Positions 31,251 to 43,364 of a stretch of 64,000 bases of DNA are shown piece after piece. The notes below the pieces were generated by a model, which saw nothing but the letters and a program-made list of their open reading frames with translations, did no database searches and was not told where the DNA came from. Each line of letters begins with the position of its first letter. Position 1 is the stretch's first letter. The translations under genes and the position numbers were made by a program. The DNA is from Myotis daubentonii (lineage: Eukaryota > Chordata > Mammalia > Chiroptera > Vespertilionidae), in the NCBI RefSeq assembly GCF_963259705.1, contig NC_081851.1, positions 58,984,855 through 59,048,854 of the forward strand, written 5' to 3'.

Positions 31251-34200
31251 TCTTAAAGGTTTTAGACATTCCTCCAATATCATGCATACTGTTTCTTTGT
31301 ACAATCTTCGAAGAATCCTATGCCAACTCATAGTCATATTCTTCTCTCCTAAAGGGGTGGAAATGCTGAGTGTATCTGTCTGTTACATGTTAAATGCATC
31401 TGAAGAGGAAGTGCTAACACAGGGGCCTGGCTCCTGAGCAGGGAGGGGTGTCTCATTTTTGACCTTTGAAATTACATATAGATTTATAAGAGTCCTTTGA
31501 ACTGGGTGAAGCTGGGCCATTATTCTTAGAATCAAAAGATGGGTTGAAGAACTCCTTTTCTGTATGTGTGATTCAGGCACACAGCAATACACTCAGGTCT
31601 ACTGAGACATGTATGGCTATTTAGTTATATGTTAAAACGATTCCAGATCTCAGTGCTTTGGGGACTTCTATTTGGGTGTGTGTGTGGTTTTTTGTTTGTT
31701 TTGTTTGTTTGTTTTTTGCTACCCTGTGTCTACAGCTATCACTTCTGCTATTCTCAGTATGCCTATCATTAGCAATTCAACCCCTTTATTCTAATTTCTT
31801 GGCTGCTTCTGATATTCCATAGGTCAAAAAAAATTAATAATAATAATAAACCTGAAAGGTAAGCTTGTTAGAACTGTCTGTGAAACAAGAGTTAAAGGGA
31901 TCTGAAGGAGTCTGAGGGGCTTTTCAGTGAGCAAGGGCCTGAACTTTGGAACCTGGATTTTGTGATGTCTCCATTGGCTGTTTCCAGGTCTTTCTACTTC
32001 CTTGTTCTTGATTGTACTCTGGAGAAGTGACTTCAGGGTTGGTGAGACATTACCGCCTGTGTGCAGGGATGTGGGTTCACTCCCCAGAGAGGGAGACTGA
32101 GGAAAAACAGAAAAGTGTGAGCAACAGTTCTCCTTGAGGCATGGCCTCAGGACTACACTAAACAATGGTGGGGTGGGGTGTGTATTAGCAAAGGACCATG
32201 TTGACCACTCACCTATCATAATTTTGAGGCTGATTTTTGATACTTTGATCAGAGGTGCTTATTTCGTGATTTCTTTCAAAGACTTTCTCAAAAATTCTGG
32301 TGTCAAAAAGGAGTCAGGAGTCAAGAGTTACAGACTAGATTTATCTCTGAGATTGCTTACCCTCTCTGAACCCTGATTATAAAATGTGGTGGCTTTGGTT
32401 AAACCTGACATTTGCTAGAATTCCCTCAATAATACTCTGTATGTCTTTGATTTTCTCCAGCTGCAGACCTGACCATCTTCAGGGGAACGTGGCTGCGAAA
32501 AGACAGCTTGCCTTCCTGTGGGAAATGGCTGGGTAGCTGAGCTGTCCTCAGAGCATCACAGCAGCATGGCCTCAGGGCCACAAGATGGGCTTGCAGTGAC
32601 CTTGCACACCCGCACTAGGCATGTGCCTGGGCTCTAGAAGGATCTGGATGAGATGGGAGGGGGAGTCAGTTCTTCAAGTCCATGCGTTATTCCCTTTGAA
32701 TCTCCTCTGTGTCTGCCTTTATTCTCTCCAGCCTCTCCTGGCTGGAGCCACAGGCAGGAGCCACTAGCAGGCTTGTCCCGTTCCCCAGCCAATTCTGACC
32801 AAGGCAGGAAATGGATGTGGAGCCTTGGCCTGCCACTGGCGGGAGGAGGGGCTGGAATTTAGTCTCATGTTTTCAATCAGGAACAATCGTGCCTTGGTTA
32901 AACCTCAGAGGCGACGGTGCTACCACCGCTCAAAGCTGATAGTAAGTCATGTTCCTCAGATGTGGGATCCAGAGGCTTAGGCACGACTCACAGACTCCTG
33001 GGTGCCTCCCTCCTGCTCTCAAGTCTCCTTTGCTCAAATCCAAATGAGGATTGGGTATGTCAGAGGCAGTCCCCTCTTCCAGAATTTCCCAATCAGCCCC
33101 AACCCCTAATGGCATAAGCTTTGGTACCTGAATCCACAGTCTCCATCGCCTTGTCTAGTATTCTGACCCTGCTCCTCTTCCTTGAATCCTGGTTTGAGGC
33201 TGGAGCCTCTCCAGGTTGCAGCGGTGGGGCAGGGTACCACTGAGGATGGGCTGCTCAGGGCCCCACCCATGCCTGGATTCGCTGGTGTCTCTTCCAGTCT
33301 CAGCAGAGCCAGACCCTTAGTTGTCACCTGCAGGACTCACACCTGAGCTTGCCTTGCATGGCTCAGCGCCCTTCCAGAAGTGGCCTCAGAGGCCGGAACA
33401 CTTAGCCTCGAGTCCCAGCACACTTGGTTCCTAACTAAGCCTGCTTCTTCCAGGCCCCTGGGAAAGCAAGAGAAGACCAATACATACCTTTTGAAAGAAT
33501 GAGTCTGTGGAAGAACCACCTTGAGATGTGGTTTAGACTTGGGAGGCCCAGGTCTCCCTAAAATCTTCTTGAGAGGCATCAGTGGACTTGAACTGTAACT
33601 AATATCTGCTAAGCCATCATCTTGGAAAAGGTAACATGAGGAAGGTTGTAGATAGGGGAGCTTAGGGTGTCTGAGGAGCAGACTGAAAACAGAGAAGCCG
33701 GGGAGGATATAGAATTTATAGGATTTGTCAGGGTGTCTGCCCAGAGGCGAGTATGTTCTGATTCTAGACAACAGGTGCTGGGTCTCAGACAGAGGGGAGC
33801 AGGGGTGGCTGCAATGGCCATAAGACCAGGCAGTGCCTGGGCGCAGATTCTGTGCTCCGAAGTGTAAGTCCCAGCCACTGCTGGCCAGAAGTGTCCCTCC
33901 CCCCCCCCCCCCCGGTCCATTGTAGGGGGACACCTGAGGCTCTGCTCACCTTGTCAGTCTTCTCTGAGTTTGCCACTTGACAGGGAGAGCCAGGTGAGCA
34001 CTTCCCCGCTGGATGATCTCGGAAGGCAAAGCTTCAGAGCATGTAAAGGGGACCCCTGCTGCCGGCCAGGTCCGCTGCTTGAAACAAACTCTCTGCAACC
34101 TGCAAGTAGAGGTGCCTTCCTATCCCCACCCGCAGCGGTGCCTGGCCTGAAACGTGGGGAACAGAGTTAGGGTACAAATCCGGGGGCCTCTTCACTCCTT

Positions 34201-36374
34201 ACCTGGTGCCTCCATCCTGCCTCTCAGGAAAAGGCTCTCAGAGGAAGGCCCCTTCGGAGGGAGTCCTCTGAGACAACCCCGAGGGGCCTAACTTCGGAAA
34301 CCTCAAAGCCTGCAGAAGAGACGGGGAGTTAGAGTGTGGTGGGGGAGGGAGCGAAGCCCACTTGAGGTTCTGAAAACCCCCTTGAATTCCAGGGTGTTGG
34401 TGGGGCAGTAGCGCCCCCTGGTGGTCATCATGTCCGACTCTCCTCCACTGCCCCTACCCCTATGGTTTCCCACTTCTTTCCCAGGTCCCACCTCCTCTCC
34501 CTACAGCTCCACTGCCTATGCTCTCCCTCCCACAGTTTCTTCTTCTTCTATCCTTTTCTTGTATCGATTCCCCTCTCTTTTTCTCCTGGCAGAACTCAGC
34601 TTTTGTCTTTAGAAACCTCGCTGCAGAGAACCATCCTGTAGGGCCGAGCTGGATAAACTAATAACAATAAGGCTGATAAAGCCTAACTAGTTAGCACTGT
34701 CCAGGGGTGCACCTAGCTGGAGCAATTATACTCCCTTCAATGCACCATTTGTCTTTCAAATTTCCCCCATTCCACTCCAACCCTAAACAACCACCAGGTC
34801 TGAATGCCCCGTCAGTTTCCGTCTCCAGGTTGGGGGTTTACTCCCTGCCTCCTTTTATCCCTGGTCGGAGGCACCATAGTCCTGGTGCAGTTGGATCTCC
34901 AGCCTGCCCTGCCCCCAACTGCCCCTAACTCACGCGGGTCACAATGACCTTGCTTTCTTCAGTCTCAGAGCACGGGCCCTCCTGGTTGGCCACCTCATTC
35001 AGTAAGGTGGATAAGAAGCAGAGTGGAGTTCTGCGTCTTGCACCTCCATCACTTCCACCCCACCTTGGCCTGCAGGCTCCTGTCTTCTTACTGCTTGCCA
35101 TCCGTACAGAGCACGGTGTGCAGAGTGCAAAGAGGAAGCACCCACTTTGAGGCCAGGATGGGAGTCCCCCTCCTCTCCCAACTGGGCCTAAAGGCAATAG
35201 TTAAAAGTGAGAGGACTTTTTTTTTTTTTTCTTAAAAAGGAAAAAGCTAAAAGTATTCAAAGAAATTCAAAGAGGCTTATTATAGTGCAAAAAACTCTTG
35301 GCCTGGGTTCCAGTTCCCACAGAGATAAGCACTCCCCCGCTACCCCAGGCCTTAATGTCCCCATCTGTGAAGAGATTGGAAAATGCTCTCACCCCAAAGA
35401 CCTCTTTTTGCGCTGCAGTTCTATGGTTCCAATTCTCTTGCTTTTGCACATTGGGCTGGCCAGGATGCGGCTTTTATCCGTGCAAACCGGGTCCTGTCCT
35501 AGCACCGGCTGCCTCGCACCCCCTCTCATGGAGTCTAAGCTTGCATTTTTTGCTGGAGTAATATTTTTCTAGTGTTTATTTTGAAAAGGTCTGCATCTGT
35601 GGTGACCATCTCCCATTTGGAAAATTAACTGCTTACAGATGTTGCATGTGGCACAGTGTTCTCCCAGGCAACGAAACCACTGGGGTTTGGCGATCATTTC
35701 AAAAGTAAGAGGAGGGAAGAAAAGCTACATGTCTGATGTAGGTGGCAAAACGTCTTGACCTTTTATAAAATGCTCAAACGAAGAGTTGCTTTTCTAAGTT
35801 GAAGGGTGGAGCATTTCTTAAGTTTCTAGAGCCCAAGTGTTAAAAAGCTCTCATTGAAATGGTCATTTGTGGGATGTGTGTGGCTGTGACTGCAGAGGGG
35901 GATGCACGCAGAGCATGGGGTTCAGCCCTCACCCACCCACAGGGCCATGGTCAGTTCTGGCCAGTCCAGGCAGCAACTTCCCTTTGGGCCCAGGATGACT
36001 CTCTGTTTCAGTAAAGGACATCCCAGCCTAGAGCAGAACCCAAGAGATCCTTCCCACCCGGGGGTCGTGGGTGTTCTCATCAGCTCTCCCCTCCCTGCCC
36101 CCTCCCCACCTTGGCTTCTGCCCTCCCCCAGAACTTCTTCCTTGAGGCCTTTACCCTCAGGCATCAGCCCTAATCTTTGTCCCCACACAAAACAGAAAAC
36201 TATTCCAGGTCTAGAAAGACATCTTGTGTGATCCCAAGGGACTCCCATACAAAGCCCATTTTTGTTTTCTAATTACTGGTCACCCCCAACTCCTACCTCC
36301 TTAGCAGTTTCCAAATCCAGACATAATACTGGAAGTTAAGGAGTGGTCACAGCCAACTCTTTGTGTGGTGCTTA

Positions 36375-36376
<2 letters not shown>
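31251..36376. other. Five kilobases of mostly unique sequence, no gene called
   Basis: Repeats are sparse: (GTTT)n near 31690-31715, (AAT)n near 31828-31848, poly(C) at 33899-33914 and poly(T) at 35217-35231. Several frames up to 198 codons exist (minus 33337-33933, for example) but have no domain, no signal peptide and no consistent splice sites. GC content is higher than in most of the window. This may be a gene-proximal or intronic block. The CTCF-like motif at 34411 is listed separately. Confidence 0.4.
34411..34424 (-). promoter_or_regulatory. Strong CTCF-like motif
   Basis: GCGCCCCCTGGTGG is the exact reverse complement of the CTCF core CCACCAGGGGGCGC. It lies in unique sequence with no repeat around it. 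Binding is not shown by sequence alone. Confidence 0.6.
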
Positions 36377-36424
<48 letters not shown>

Positions 36425-36481
36425 TGTCTGTATAGGATGTGTGCGCATGGTGAGTGTGGTGTTCGTGGGTAGGAGTAGGGG

Positions 36482-36512
<31 letters not shown>

Positions 36513-36655
36513 ATGTCTGTATAGGATGTGTGCACATGGTGAGTGTGGTGTTCGTGGGTAGGAGTAGGGGGAGTGTGTGTGTGTGTGTGTGTGTGTGATG
36601 TCTGTATAGGATGTGTGTGCATGGTGAATGTGGTGTTCGTGGGTAGGAGTAGGGG

Positions 36656-36698
<43 letters not shown>
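36377..36698. repeat. Compound (GT)n minisatellite, three long units
   Basis: Three copies of a roughly 63-bp core start at 36423, 36512 and 36597, separated by (GT)n blocks of different lengths. The core begins GATGTCTGTATAGGATGTGT and ends GTAGGAGTAGGGGGAGT. The cores differ at only a few bases (GCGC, GCAC or GTGC, and one G/A). Flanking (GT)n runs fill 36377-36422 and 36660-36698. The Thr-His and Cys-Val frames in it are artefacts. Confidence 0.97.
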
Positions 36699-36702
<4 letters not shown>

Positions 36703-36793
36703 TGTGTGGTTCGGGCATGTGTGGTGCTATTTTTGGCTGTGAGAAGTGGATGGTAGAGCAGCATCTTTCCCTAGCTCACCTAAGACATTTCTT

Positions 36794-37003
36794 TAAAAAA
36801 AACACATACATATTTTTAAGGGAGAGGAAGAGAGAGATGGAAACATCAATGATGAGAGAGAATCATTTATTGGCTGCCTCCTGCATGCCCCACACTGGGG
36901 ATCAAGCTCACAACCTGGGCATGTGCCCTGACCTAGAATTGAAGTGTGACCTCCTGGTTCATAGATTGATATTCAGCCACTGAGCCATGCTGGCTGGGCA
37001 CCC
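36794..37003 (-). mobile_element. Ves-type SINE with 12-bp target duplication
   Basis: In minus orientation, the head 'gctggctcagtggctgaatat...aaccaggaggtcac' is followed by the usual body and tail. AAGACATTTCTT is duplicated exactly at 36782-36793 and 37004-37015, fixing the ends. Confidence 0.97.
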
Positions 37004-37373
37004 AAGACATTTCTTATCTGGATCTGGGACAGGTTCCTGTTTGCTACCCTTCTAATACCCTCTCTCAGTTTAATGATTTCTCTGGTCTCTGGTTCTTCCC
37101 CCTGGGAGACAGATTCCTGCTGCCTTTGTCCTGTGAAAGTAAACAAGAACAAACGAAACTTGGATCAGGAGAGAACCCTAGAGACTCTCTAAATTATAAT
37201 GAATCTGACCACTTTAAATATGAGAAGATGGGGGCCCAATCTGTGCAGTCCATTTGAATAACCATTTCATGCTAGTTCTGAATCAGTAGATTTAAACATT
37301 GTGGTAACACTATTTTATATTTTTGGTAAGATTTTCATTATAAAAGAGATAGCTCAAAACAACAGGGGGAGTA

Positions 37374-37795
37374 TCCTATATAATAAAAGCCTAATATGCT
37401 AAGTGTCTGGTCATTCGGTCATCCATTCAACCAATCAAAGTGTAATATGCTAATGATATGTTAAGGCCACTCAACTGCTCACTATGACGTGCACTGACCA
37501 CCAGGGGCAGACGCTCCAACCATTAGATTTGCTTGCTGCTGGGGTCTGGCTGATTGTGACTGAGTGAGATGGGCCAGACACACCCTGGAGCCCTCTTGCG
37601 ATCCCTCCCCGACTGGCCAACCTCCTGCGTCCCTCCCTGGTCCTGATCACGCACTGGTGGGGTCCCTTGGCCTGGCCTGTGCCCTCTCACAATCCAGGAC
37701 CCCTTGGGGGATGTTACAGAGCTGGTTTCAGCCTGATCCTGCAGGCCAGGCCAAGGGACCCCACGGGTGCATGAATTCGTGCACCAGGCCTCTAG
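37374..37795 (+). mobile_element. Helitron (HeliBat-type), 422 bp
   Basis: It starts TCCTATATAATAAAAGCC and ends with the hairpin GGTGCATGAATTCGTGCACC (37766-37785), then AGGCCTCTAG. It sits between A (37373) and T (37796). It carries 'cactgaccaccaggggcagacgctc' at 37492, the counterpart of the CTCF-like arm at 11010 but with one G fewer. The region 37560-37760 is GC-rich with copies of 'caggccaggccaagggacccca'-type sequence on both strands. It is non-autonomous. Confidence 0.95.
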
Positions 37796-37799
37796 TATG

Positions 37800-39240
37800 T
37801 AGTAATATTCACTGTAAGCAGTTGGACATGTGTTTAAAATATAGAGATTTGGAAGACAAACCTCAAGCTTGATACAATTCTCCCCCCCCAAAAAAAATCT
37901 TGTAAAATAAATATGGGACGAATAAATAGAGTTAAGGTAAATTTATGATTAGGGATAGTGTTTCCCCTTGGAACACAATCCCTATTTAAAAAACAGTATG
38001 CAGGAATAGCAATTCAGTAGGAAATATTGATAAGTTGTACTCAAATATTGATCAGTTGTATTTTTTTACATATACAATAGAGAAACAAATAATTCTTTTT
38101 CAAAGAACCAACATGAAAATGTATCAACATCTCTTATCAGGTGGAGAAATGATGTCTGGAACTAAGTGAAGCAAACAGAAAAGAAGGGGACAGACCAGAG
38201 ACCTAGACCACTGATGGACAAGAAGACCCGAGAATGAGGGCTCTCTTTCAACAGTTAGATGAACGTGGGCAAACTTTGAGCTAGTGCTCCTGGCTGTCCA
38301 GGGGTTGCATATTAGCATTTCAGAGAACATGTCTTTATCTAGTGTCCGTCCATCATAAATATCAAACCAAAGATCCCCTTTTAGGCTCTATAGCTGGGAC
38401 AAAGGGGAAGAAACTGACAATTGCTTCCCGAGTGCTCACAGAGAAAATCTTCTCTTACTGTGTAAGCATCCTCAAGACTTTGAGGGGCTTCTTTGGTTCC
38501 AAACCATCATAACCTGGACTGGGGAAACTGGCCTTACTGCCTAGAGCTTTTACAGGGTCCCACGCCTGTGCTCTACAGCCCTCCCCGCTGAGAGGCGCAG
38601 AACAGGCCCCGCAGCTCATGCAAATGTGCAGCCTCTCCTTTGGTCTCCATCTGTTTGCTAGTTTATTTGTACTTGGCCCACATGATGCCAAACAACTGGT
38701 TTGACTGGTGCTTGTTTCAGTAAGTGGATGGGACTGACCTATTTGATGTCCCTTGGAGATGAATCAAGGGTTGACTGAGGGAGTAGGCTCCCTTTTCTTG
38801 GAGGTTGAGTTGGAGTGTCCCTGTGTGTATGAGGTATTTTGATACAGCAGCCCTGTAAGGAGATGTTCTTCGTGGTTTCAGAGTTAGGGCTGGAGAAAGC
38901 AACCACCAACCACACCAAACCTAGATGGGAGGCACTAGAAATGGAGTTTGGTGCTGGGTCTCAGAAGGATATGGGCTGTTGGAGGGGGCTGATGTGATCC
39001 ACGGTAATCTGGGGTTATGGGTAGTGGCTGTAGAGAGGAGGGGCCATGAGAGAAACCAGGTATAAGGCAGAGGGAGGGGCATTGGGCCTGGGCCTGCTTG
39101 AACCAGTCTCTAGGGAGCATCTGGACATTGATTGACACATCAGAAATATGGTGCCAGTTAATTCAGTATAATTCAGCTCCCAACTCCAGTGTGTGCCTTT
39201 TCCCTCCCATCCCACCAATTCTCTGACACCAGCTGGTTAT
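37800..39240. other. No gene or named repeat
   Basis: I see no family landmarks and no supportable exon. Composition is average. Confidence 0.4.
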
Positions 39241-39244
39241 TCTA

Positions 39245-39975
39245 CAATTCAATTCTGACACTCTTTACCTGGAGATGTATTCAGATCCCACAGGTCAAGG
39301 GCTCAGAACTACAAGGATGATCCCCCTCCCCACCCCTCAACTTCAGATGCTGTTACCGGTGTTTCTGAAGATCGGGTTATAAATCAGAGGTTCCAAGTGA
39401 CACCCTCCTTGGGTTTGAGTAATTTGCTGGAACAGCTCACAGAACTCAGGAAAACATTCTACGTATTAGATTACCGGTTTATTATAAAAGGATATAACTC
39501 AGGAACAGGCAGATGGAAGAGATGTGTAAGGCGAGGTGTGTAGGAGAGGGTGCTGGGCTTCTGTGTCCTCACTGAGCACACCACATTCCCCAAATCTCCA
39601 CGTGTGCACCAACTCCGAAGCTCTCTGAATCCCATCCTTTTAGGTTTTTATGACGGCTTCACTGCATAGGCACAATTCATTAAATCACTGGACGTTGGTG
39701 ACTGAACTCAGTCTCCAGCCTGGGTCCCCTCCCCAGAGGCGGTGGGAAAGTGGGACAGAAAGGTTCAACACTCCAATCACAACAAGGTTGGTTCCCATGG
39801 CAACTAGTCCCAATCTTCAGGTGCTTTCCAAAGTCAACTCATTAATATAAACTTAGGTGTGGTTGAAAATAGTTTGTTATGAATATCAAGACAGCTTTAT
39901 CTCTCTAATCACTTAGGAAATTCCAAGGGTTTTAGGAGCTCAGCCAGGACCAGAGATAAAGACACAGTATCACAC
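39245..39975 (+). mobile_element. Old ERV LTR (ERV3-class, family unresolved)
   Basis: 'aaatcagaggttccaagtgacaccctccttgggtttg', 'ttgctggaacagctcacagaactcagg', 'attaccggtttattataaaaggatataactcaggaacaggcagatgg' and 'aaattccaagggttttaggagctc' are conserved phrases of an ancient mammalian LTR. I cannot settle the family name, and no target duplication is visible. Confidence 0.6.
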
Positions 39976-40040
39976 TCAGGTTCCTACATATGCAAATGTA
40001 ACCTCATTTCTGCATGGCATGGTTCACCCTGGGTCTAGCC

Positions 40041-40275
40041 CAGTGATGGCGAACCTATGACACGCATGTCAGAGGTGACATGCGAACTCATTTTTTTGGT
40101 TGATTTTTCTTTGTTAAATGGCATTTAAATATATAAAATAAATATCAAAAATATAAATCTTTGTTTTACTATGGTTGCAAATGTCAAAAAATTTCTATAT
40201 GTGACACGGCACCAGAGTTAAGTTAGGGATTTTTAAAAGGCTGACACGCCGAGCTCAAAAGGTTCGCCATCACTG
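40041..40275. mobile_element. hAT MITE, 235 bp, perfect 8-bp duplication
   Basis: This is the same family as 16015-16231: CAGTGATGGCGAACC...GGTTCGCCATCACTG. GTCTAGCC is duplicated at 40033-40040 and 40276-40283. This fuller copy contains an internal hairpin, CGCATGTCA-GAGG-TGACATGCG (40063-40084), that is missing from the other copy. Confidence 0.96.
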
Positions 40276-40539
40276 GTCTAGCCACTGACAGTGCTTGATG
40301 CTGGCTTTCATGGTTGCTCCAATTCTGAGACAAGTTGGCACGATAGATTTGCTAGTTGGAAGTGATCGACTTTATTATACAAGTTGAAGATGTTTTAACA
40401 TGCTTCTTCCTTAACCCAACAAATTGTTTGGTTTGGAGAATTACCTGTGATAGATAGCATGTGTTAAGCCTGAAGAAAAAGGCATAGTGTTTTTATTAAT
40501 GTAAAATAAGGTCGTTCCTAAACAGGTACCCAAATGTCA

Positions 40540-40700
40540 AGTTCTTTACATTTGTCATTGCAATATATGACCTGCAGCAATGCTGAGGTAGGCAATAGTC
40601 CCATTTTATAGAGCAGAAAATTAAGTTTCAGGAAGGATAAGTAACCTGACTCAGGTCACACAGCTCGTAAATGCCAGAGCTGGAATGCCAACCCAGGCGG
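40540..40700 (-). mobile_element. MIR
   Basis: 'agttctttacatttgtcattgcaatat...gcaatagtcccattttatagagcagaaaattaag...aagtaacctgactcaggtcacacagctcgtaaatgccagagctggaatgcc' is antisense MIR. Confidence 0.8.
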
Positions 40701-42080
40701 CACTTTCAAATGTTAAAAAACACAGCAAGACATTCGTTTGAGGGGTCTTCACATGGTCAGCCTGTCTGGGTGTCTGCATGTGTTGCTCGGGAAGAAATGC
40801 TAGAACTTTGGTGATGTGACTATATCTTGAATGATTTTGAAGAATGAATATTGTCCAGACAAAATATACAGGGCAGAGAGAGCCAGGCAGGAAATAGGCA
40901 GGGTTTTCGGGTGGGTCCGTAGACTCCCAGGAGGGGTGTCTTGAAGGAGGCTGTCTTAGAGAGTAGATGATGAAGCCAGGGAAGGGGCTCTCTGGGGCAA
41001 GGTAAGGAAGTGCCTTTCTCATCAAGGAGGCGGGGCCAGGGGCCAGTGTGGGACTTGAAACTGCTGTGCCTGGGCAGGAGGGCTCAGGGGGGCCCCACCT
41101 GCTACAAATATCACAGAAACATGTCACTCCAGGTGTGGCACTTAGCATGGCCTGGTGTGACCTGCAACGTCAGGCTTCCACTCTCTAACACCATCCAGGC
41201 TCCAGCAAATGCATCTCCATTTGTTTTGAGTGGTATGTCCATGGAATGGAAGGTGGCTATGTTTCCATGGAAGGGAGGTTTGGGGCTTGTGTTGCCACCA
41301 ATATCAGAAAAGGACACTACTGCGAAGTGCAAGGATTTCAGCGGCAGGGTCCTTAGGTAGAGAAAAAGCTGATGAACTTGTTAAAATGTTCATCGCAGAT
41401 AGCATACATACTATGAATTCTTACTAAATATCATTTCCAAGAAGTGCTAAACATCCATAACAATTCATATTACTCTTATTGGTAAATATGCACATCTGGA
41501 TGTAACAGGTAGAGGCCTGACATCCATTCTTTACATTGGCAAGCAACCAGGTAGAATTTAAAAATAAAGAATGCTTTACTTTTATAAAGATGCTAAATAT
41601 AATAATATTGAATTTTCAGGAAATCAAATTAAAACGTTGCCCTTATTTAAAGTTGTATTAATATAATTTGTATTTTGCCATTTAACTTTAATGAATAATT
41701 TTAAATCTTAAAAATAATTAAAATAGATTTAAAATGTTTGTGGAAATAATTTTACTTTTTCCTTCTTTACATTTTGATGAAATATATTCAAGTTAGGCAA
41801 ATTTTGATGTTTCAAATATTATACTTGTCAGGGGAAGAGGAAAGGGCATTCAGTATTTAACAGCTTTTTGCTTGATCTATCACTTTTAAATATTTAGACA
41901 GATGATATGTGGGGTGGGCTTGAATGGTGGGCCCAATTCCAGGTGGAGGTGCATGTAGGTTGGAGGAAAAGGTTTGGGAGCCCACACATGGAGGGAGGAT
42001 TAGGAAATGAGTTTGGTGTTGAACTGAGAACTCTTCCACATCAGAAGATAGTGTAAACCAAGGCTCCTTTCTGCTAAGAT
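40701..42080. other. No gene recognised; AT-rich from 41450
   Basis: 40850-41350 is mixed composition with open frames on both strands (up to 165 codons, minus) that show no domain. 41450-41850 is very AT-rich. No named repeat. Confidence 0.4.
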
Positions 42081-42082
42081 AG

Positions 42083-42372
42083 TTCTCAACCTGGGTTGCT
42101 CATTCGAATCATCTGGAAGCTTTAAAAATGCTGTGCCCAGCATCCCCAGTAGGGGGCAGCCGATCGATGTTTCTCTCTCATCGATGTTTCTAACTCTTTA
42201 TCCCTTTCCCTTCCTCTCTGTAAAAAATCAATGAAATATATTTAAAAAATAAAAATGCTGGCCCCACTCTCAGGAGCTTCTAACTCGGTGGTCTAGGCGG
42301 AGGCCTGAGCATCAGTATTTTTAAAAAGCTCCCCAGGTGATTCTAAAGTGCACTCAGGGTTGAGAGCAGCCT
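42083..42372. mobile_element. MER5-like hAT-Charlie element split by a SINE
   Basis: 'gttctcaacctgggttgctcattcgaatcatctggaagctttaaaaatgctg' continues, after the SINE, as 'gccccactctcaggagcttctaactcggtggtctaggcggaggcctgagcatcag...ccccaggtgattctaaagtgcactcagggttgagag'. It is an old Charlie-type element. Confidence 0.75.
42134..42249 (+). mobile_element. 5'-truncated Ves-type SINE with 11-bp duplication
   Basis: Only the 3' half is present: 'ccgatcgatgtttctctctcatcgatgtttctaactctttatcc...cctctctgtaaaaaatcaatgaaatatat'. TAAAAATGCTG is duplicated at 42123-42133 and 42250-42260. It lacks the polymerase III boxes. Its first bases, CCAGTAGGGGGCAG (42146-42159), match a CTCF core. Confidence 0.9.
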
Positions 42373-42489
42373 GGTTAGCAAACAACATCCTGACAGCGTT
42401 CAACGAGCTTTGTAGCCAGGTCGCACTATGACCAGATTTTGGTTATGTGATGTCAGGCCTGGGTCAAGCTGAGGTTGGGCAGGTGAGCC

Positions 42490-42560
42490 TCAGGTTCATT
42501 CAACTGACATGTACTGTGCTTCTGCAGTATTTTAGGAACTGAGGATACACAGAGCAATAA
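42490..42560 (-). mobile_element. L2 3'-end fragment
   Basis: 'ttcattcaactgacatgtactgtgcttctgcagtattttaggaactgaggatacacagagcaataaaacag' resembles the antisense L2 3' end. Confidence 0.55.
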
Positions 42561-43360
42561 AACAGGAATTCCAAAATGGGAACAGATGTGGAAACAAAGT
42601 CAATAAAGTATTATAAATATTATGGTAAAAGTATATATGGGGCACCATTTCATATAGGAAGAAAGGAAGGATAGATGAAGGGAGTCTAAATTGAGGCTTA
42701 AAAAACGGGGGGTTATCAGGGGACTGTTGGGGCTGAGGGCCAGGAGGTTGTAGGGAAGCTTCTTGAATTGGGCAGGGTGCGGATCTCAGGCCTGTGGAGA
42801 GTGGGAAGAGGCCTTTGGGAACAGACACAGTAGGGGAAATGGGAATGTGGGAAACCAATGCTAGAATGACTGGCTGACTTCTTTTTGTTCTGAAACCTCT
42901 TTTTAACAGACATGGGTTGTATTTTCTAAGTAACATCTTAGAGCATCTTCAAACTGGGGTTATAGGAGGGCTTTCCAAGAGGTTTGATAATATGATAAAG
43001 GAGTGGAATCTACTTCTGGATTCTTAATTTCCATACGTGTTTTTTCTAAGATTTCACTGCTAAAACAAACAAACAAAACAGGTGATGGAACTATTCTCTC
43101 AGCTTCAAGCTGTTTTTTTCCCTCCCACAATCCCTTTTCATGTTTTTCACAAGAAAGCAGTACTTCTGGACCTTTCCTAATCTTCCTGTGATGGGCTGCC
43201 CCAGGGTGTAACCTCAGAAGCACCAAATAAAGGGGTTATTTGAAACATCAATTCCAGGGACCTCTTTTAATGATTAATCAAAGTTTCATAAACCTGACTT
43301 CTGGTTTTATATCTTAAGCACATTTTTCTTAATGGAAAATAATGTTTCTTTTACATTTTT
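42561..43360. other. No gene recognised
   Basis: A short (AAAC)n run lies at 43062-43080. Minus-strand frames near 42532-43226 have no domain. No named repeat can be supported. Confidence 0.4.
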
Positions 43361-43364
43361 GAGA

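Noticed and set aside
33337..33933. 198-codon minus-strand frame
   Set aside because: There is no recognisable domain, it spans a poly(C) run that creates the Gly repeat, and there is no splice or promoter context. Likely chance in GC-rich DNA.
36301..36983. Open frames rich in His-Thr or Cys-Val repeats
   Set aside because: They are translations of the (GT)n/(CA)n minisatellite and flanking SINE, not genes.
40651..41148. 165-codon minus-strand frame
   Set aside because: Its first part is antisense MIR and the rest shows no protein-like pattern.
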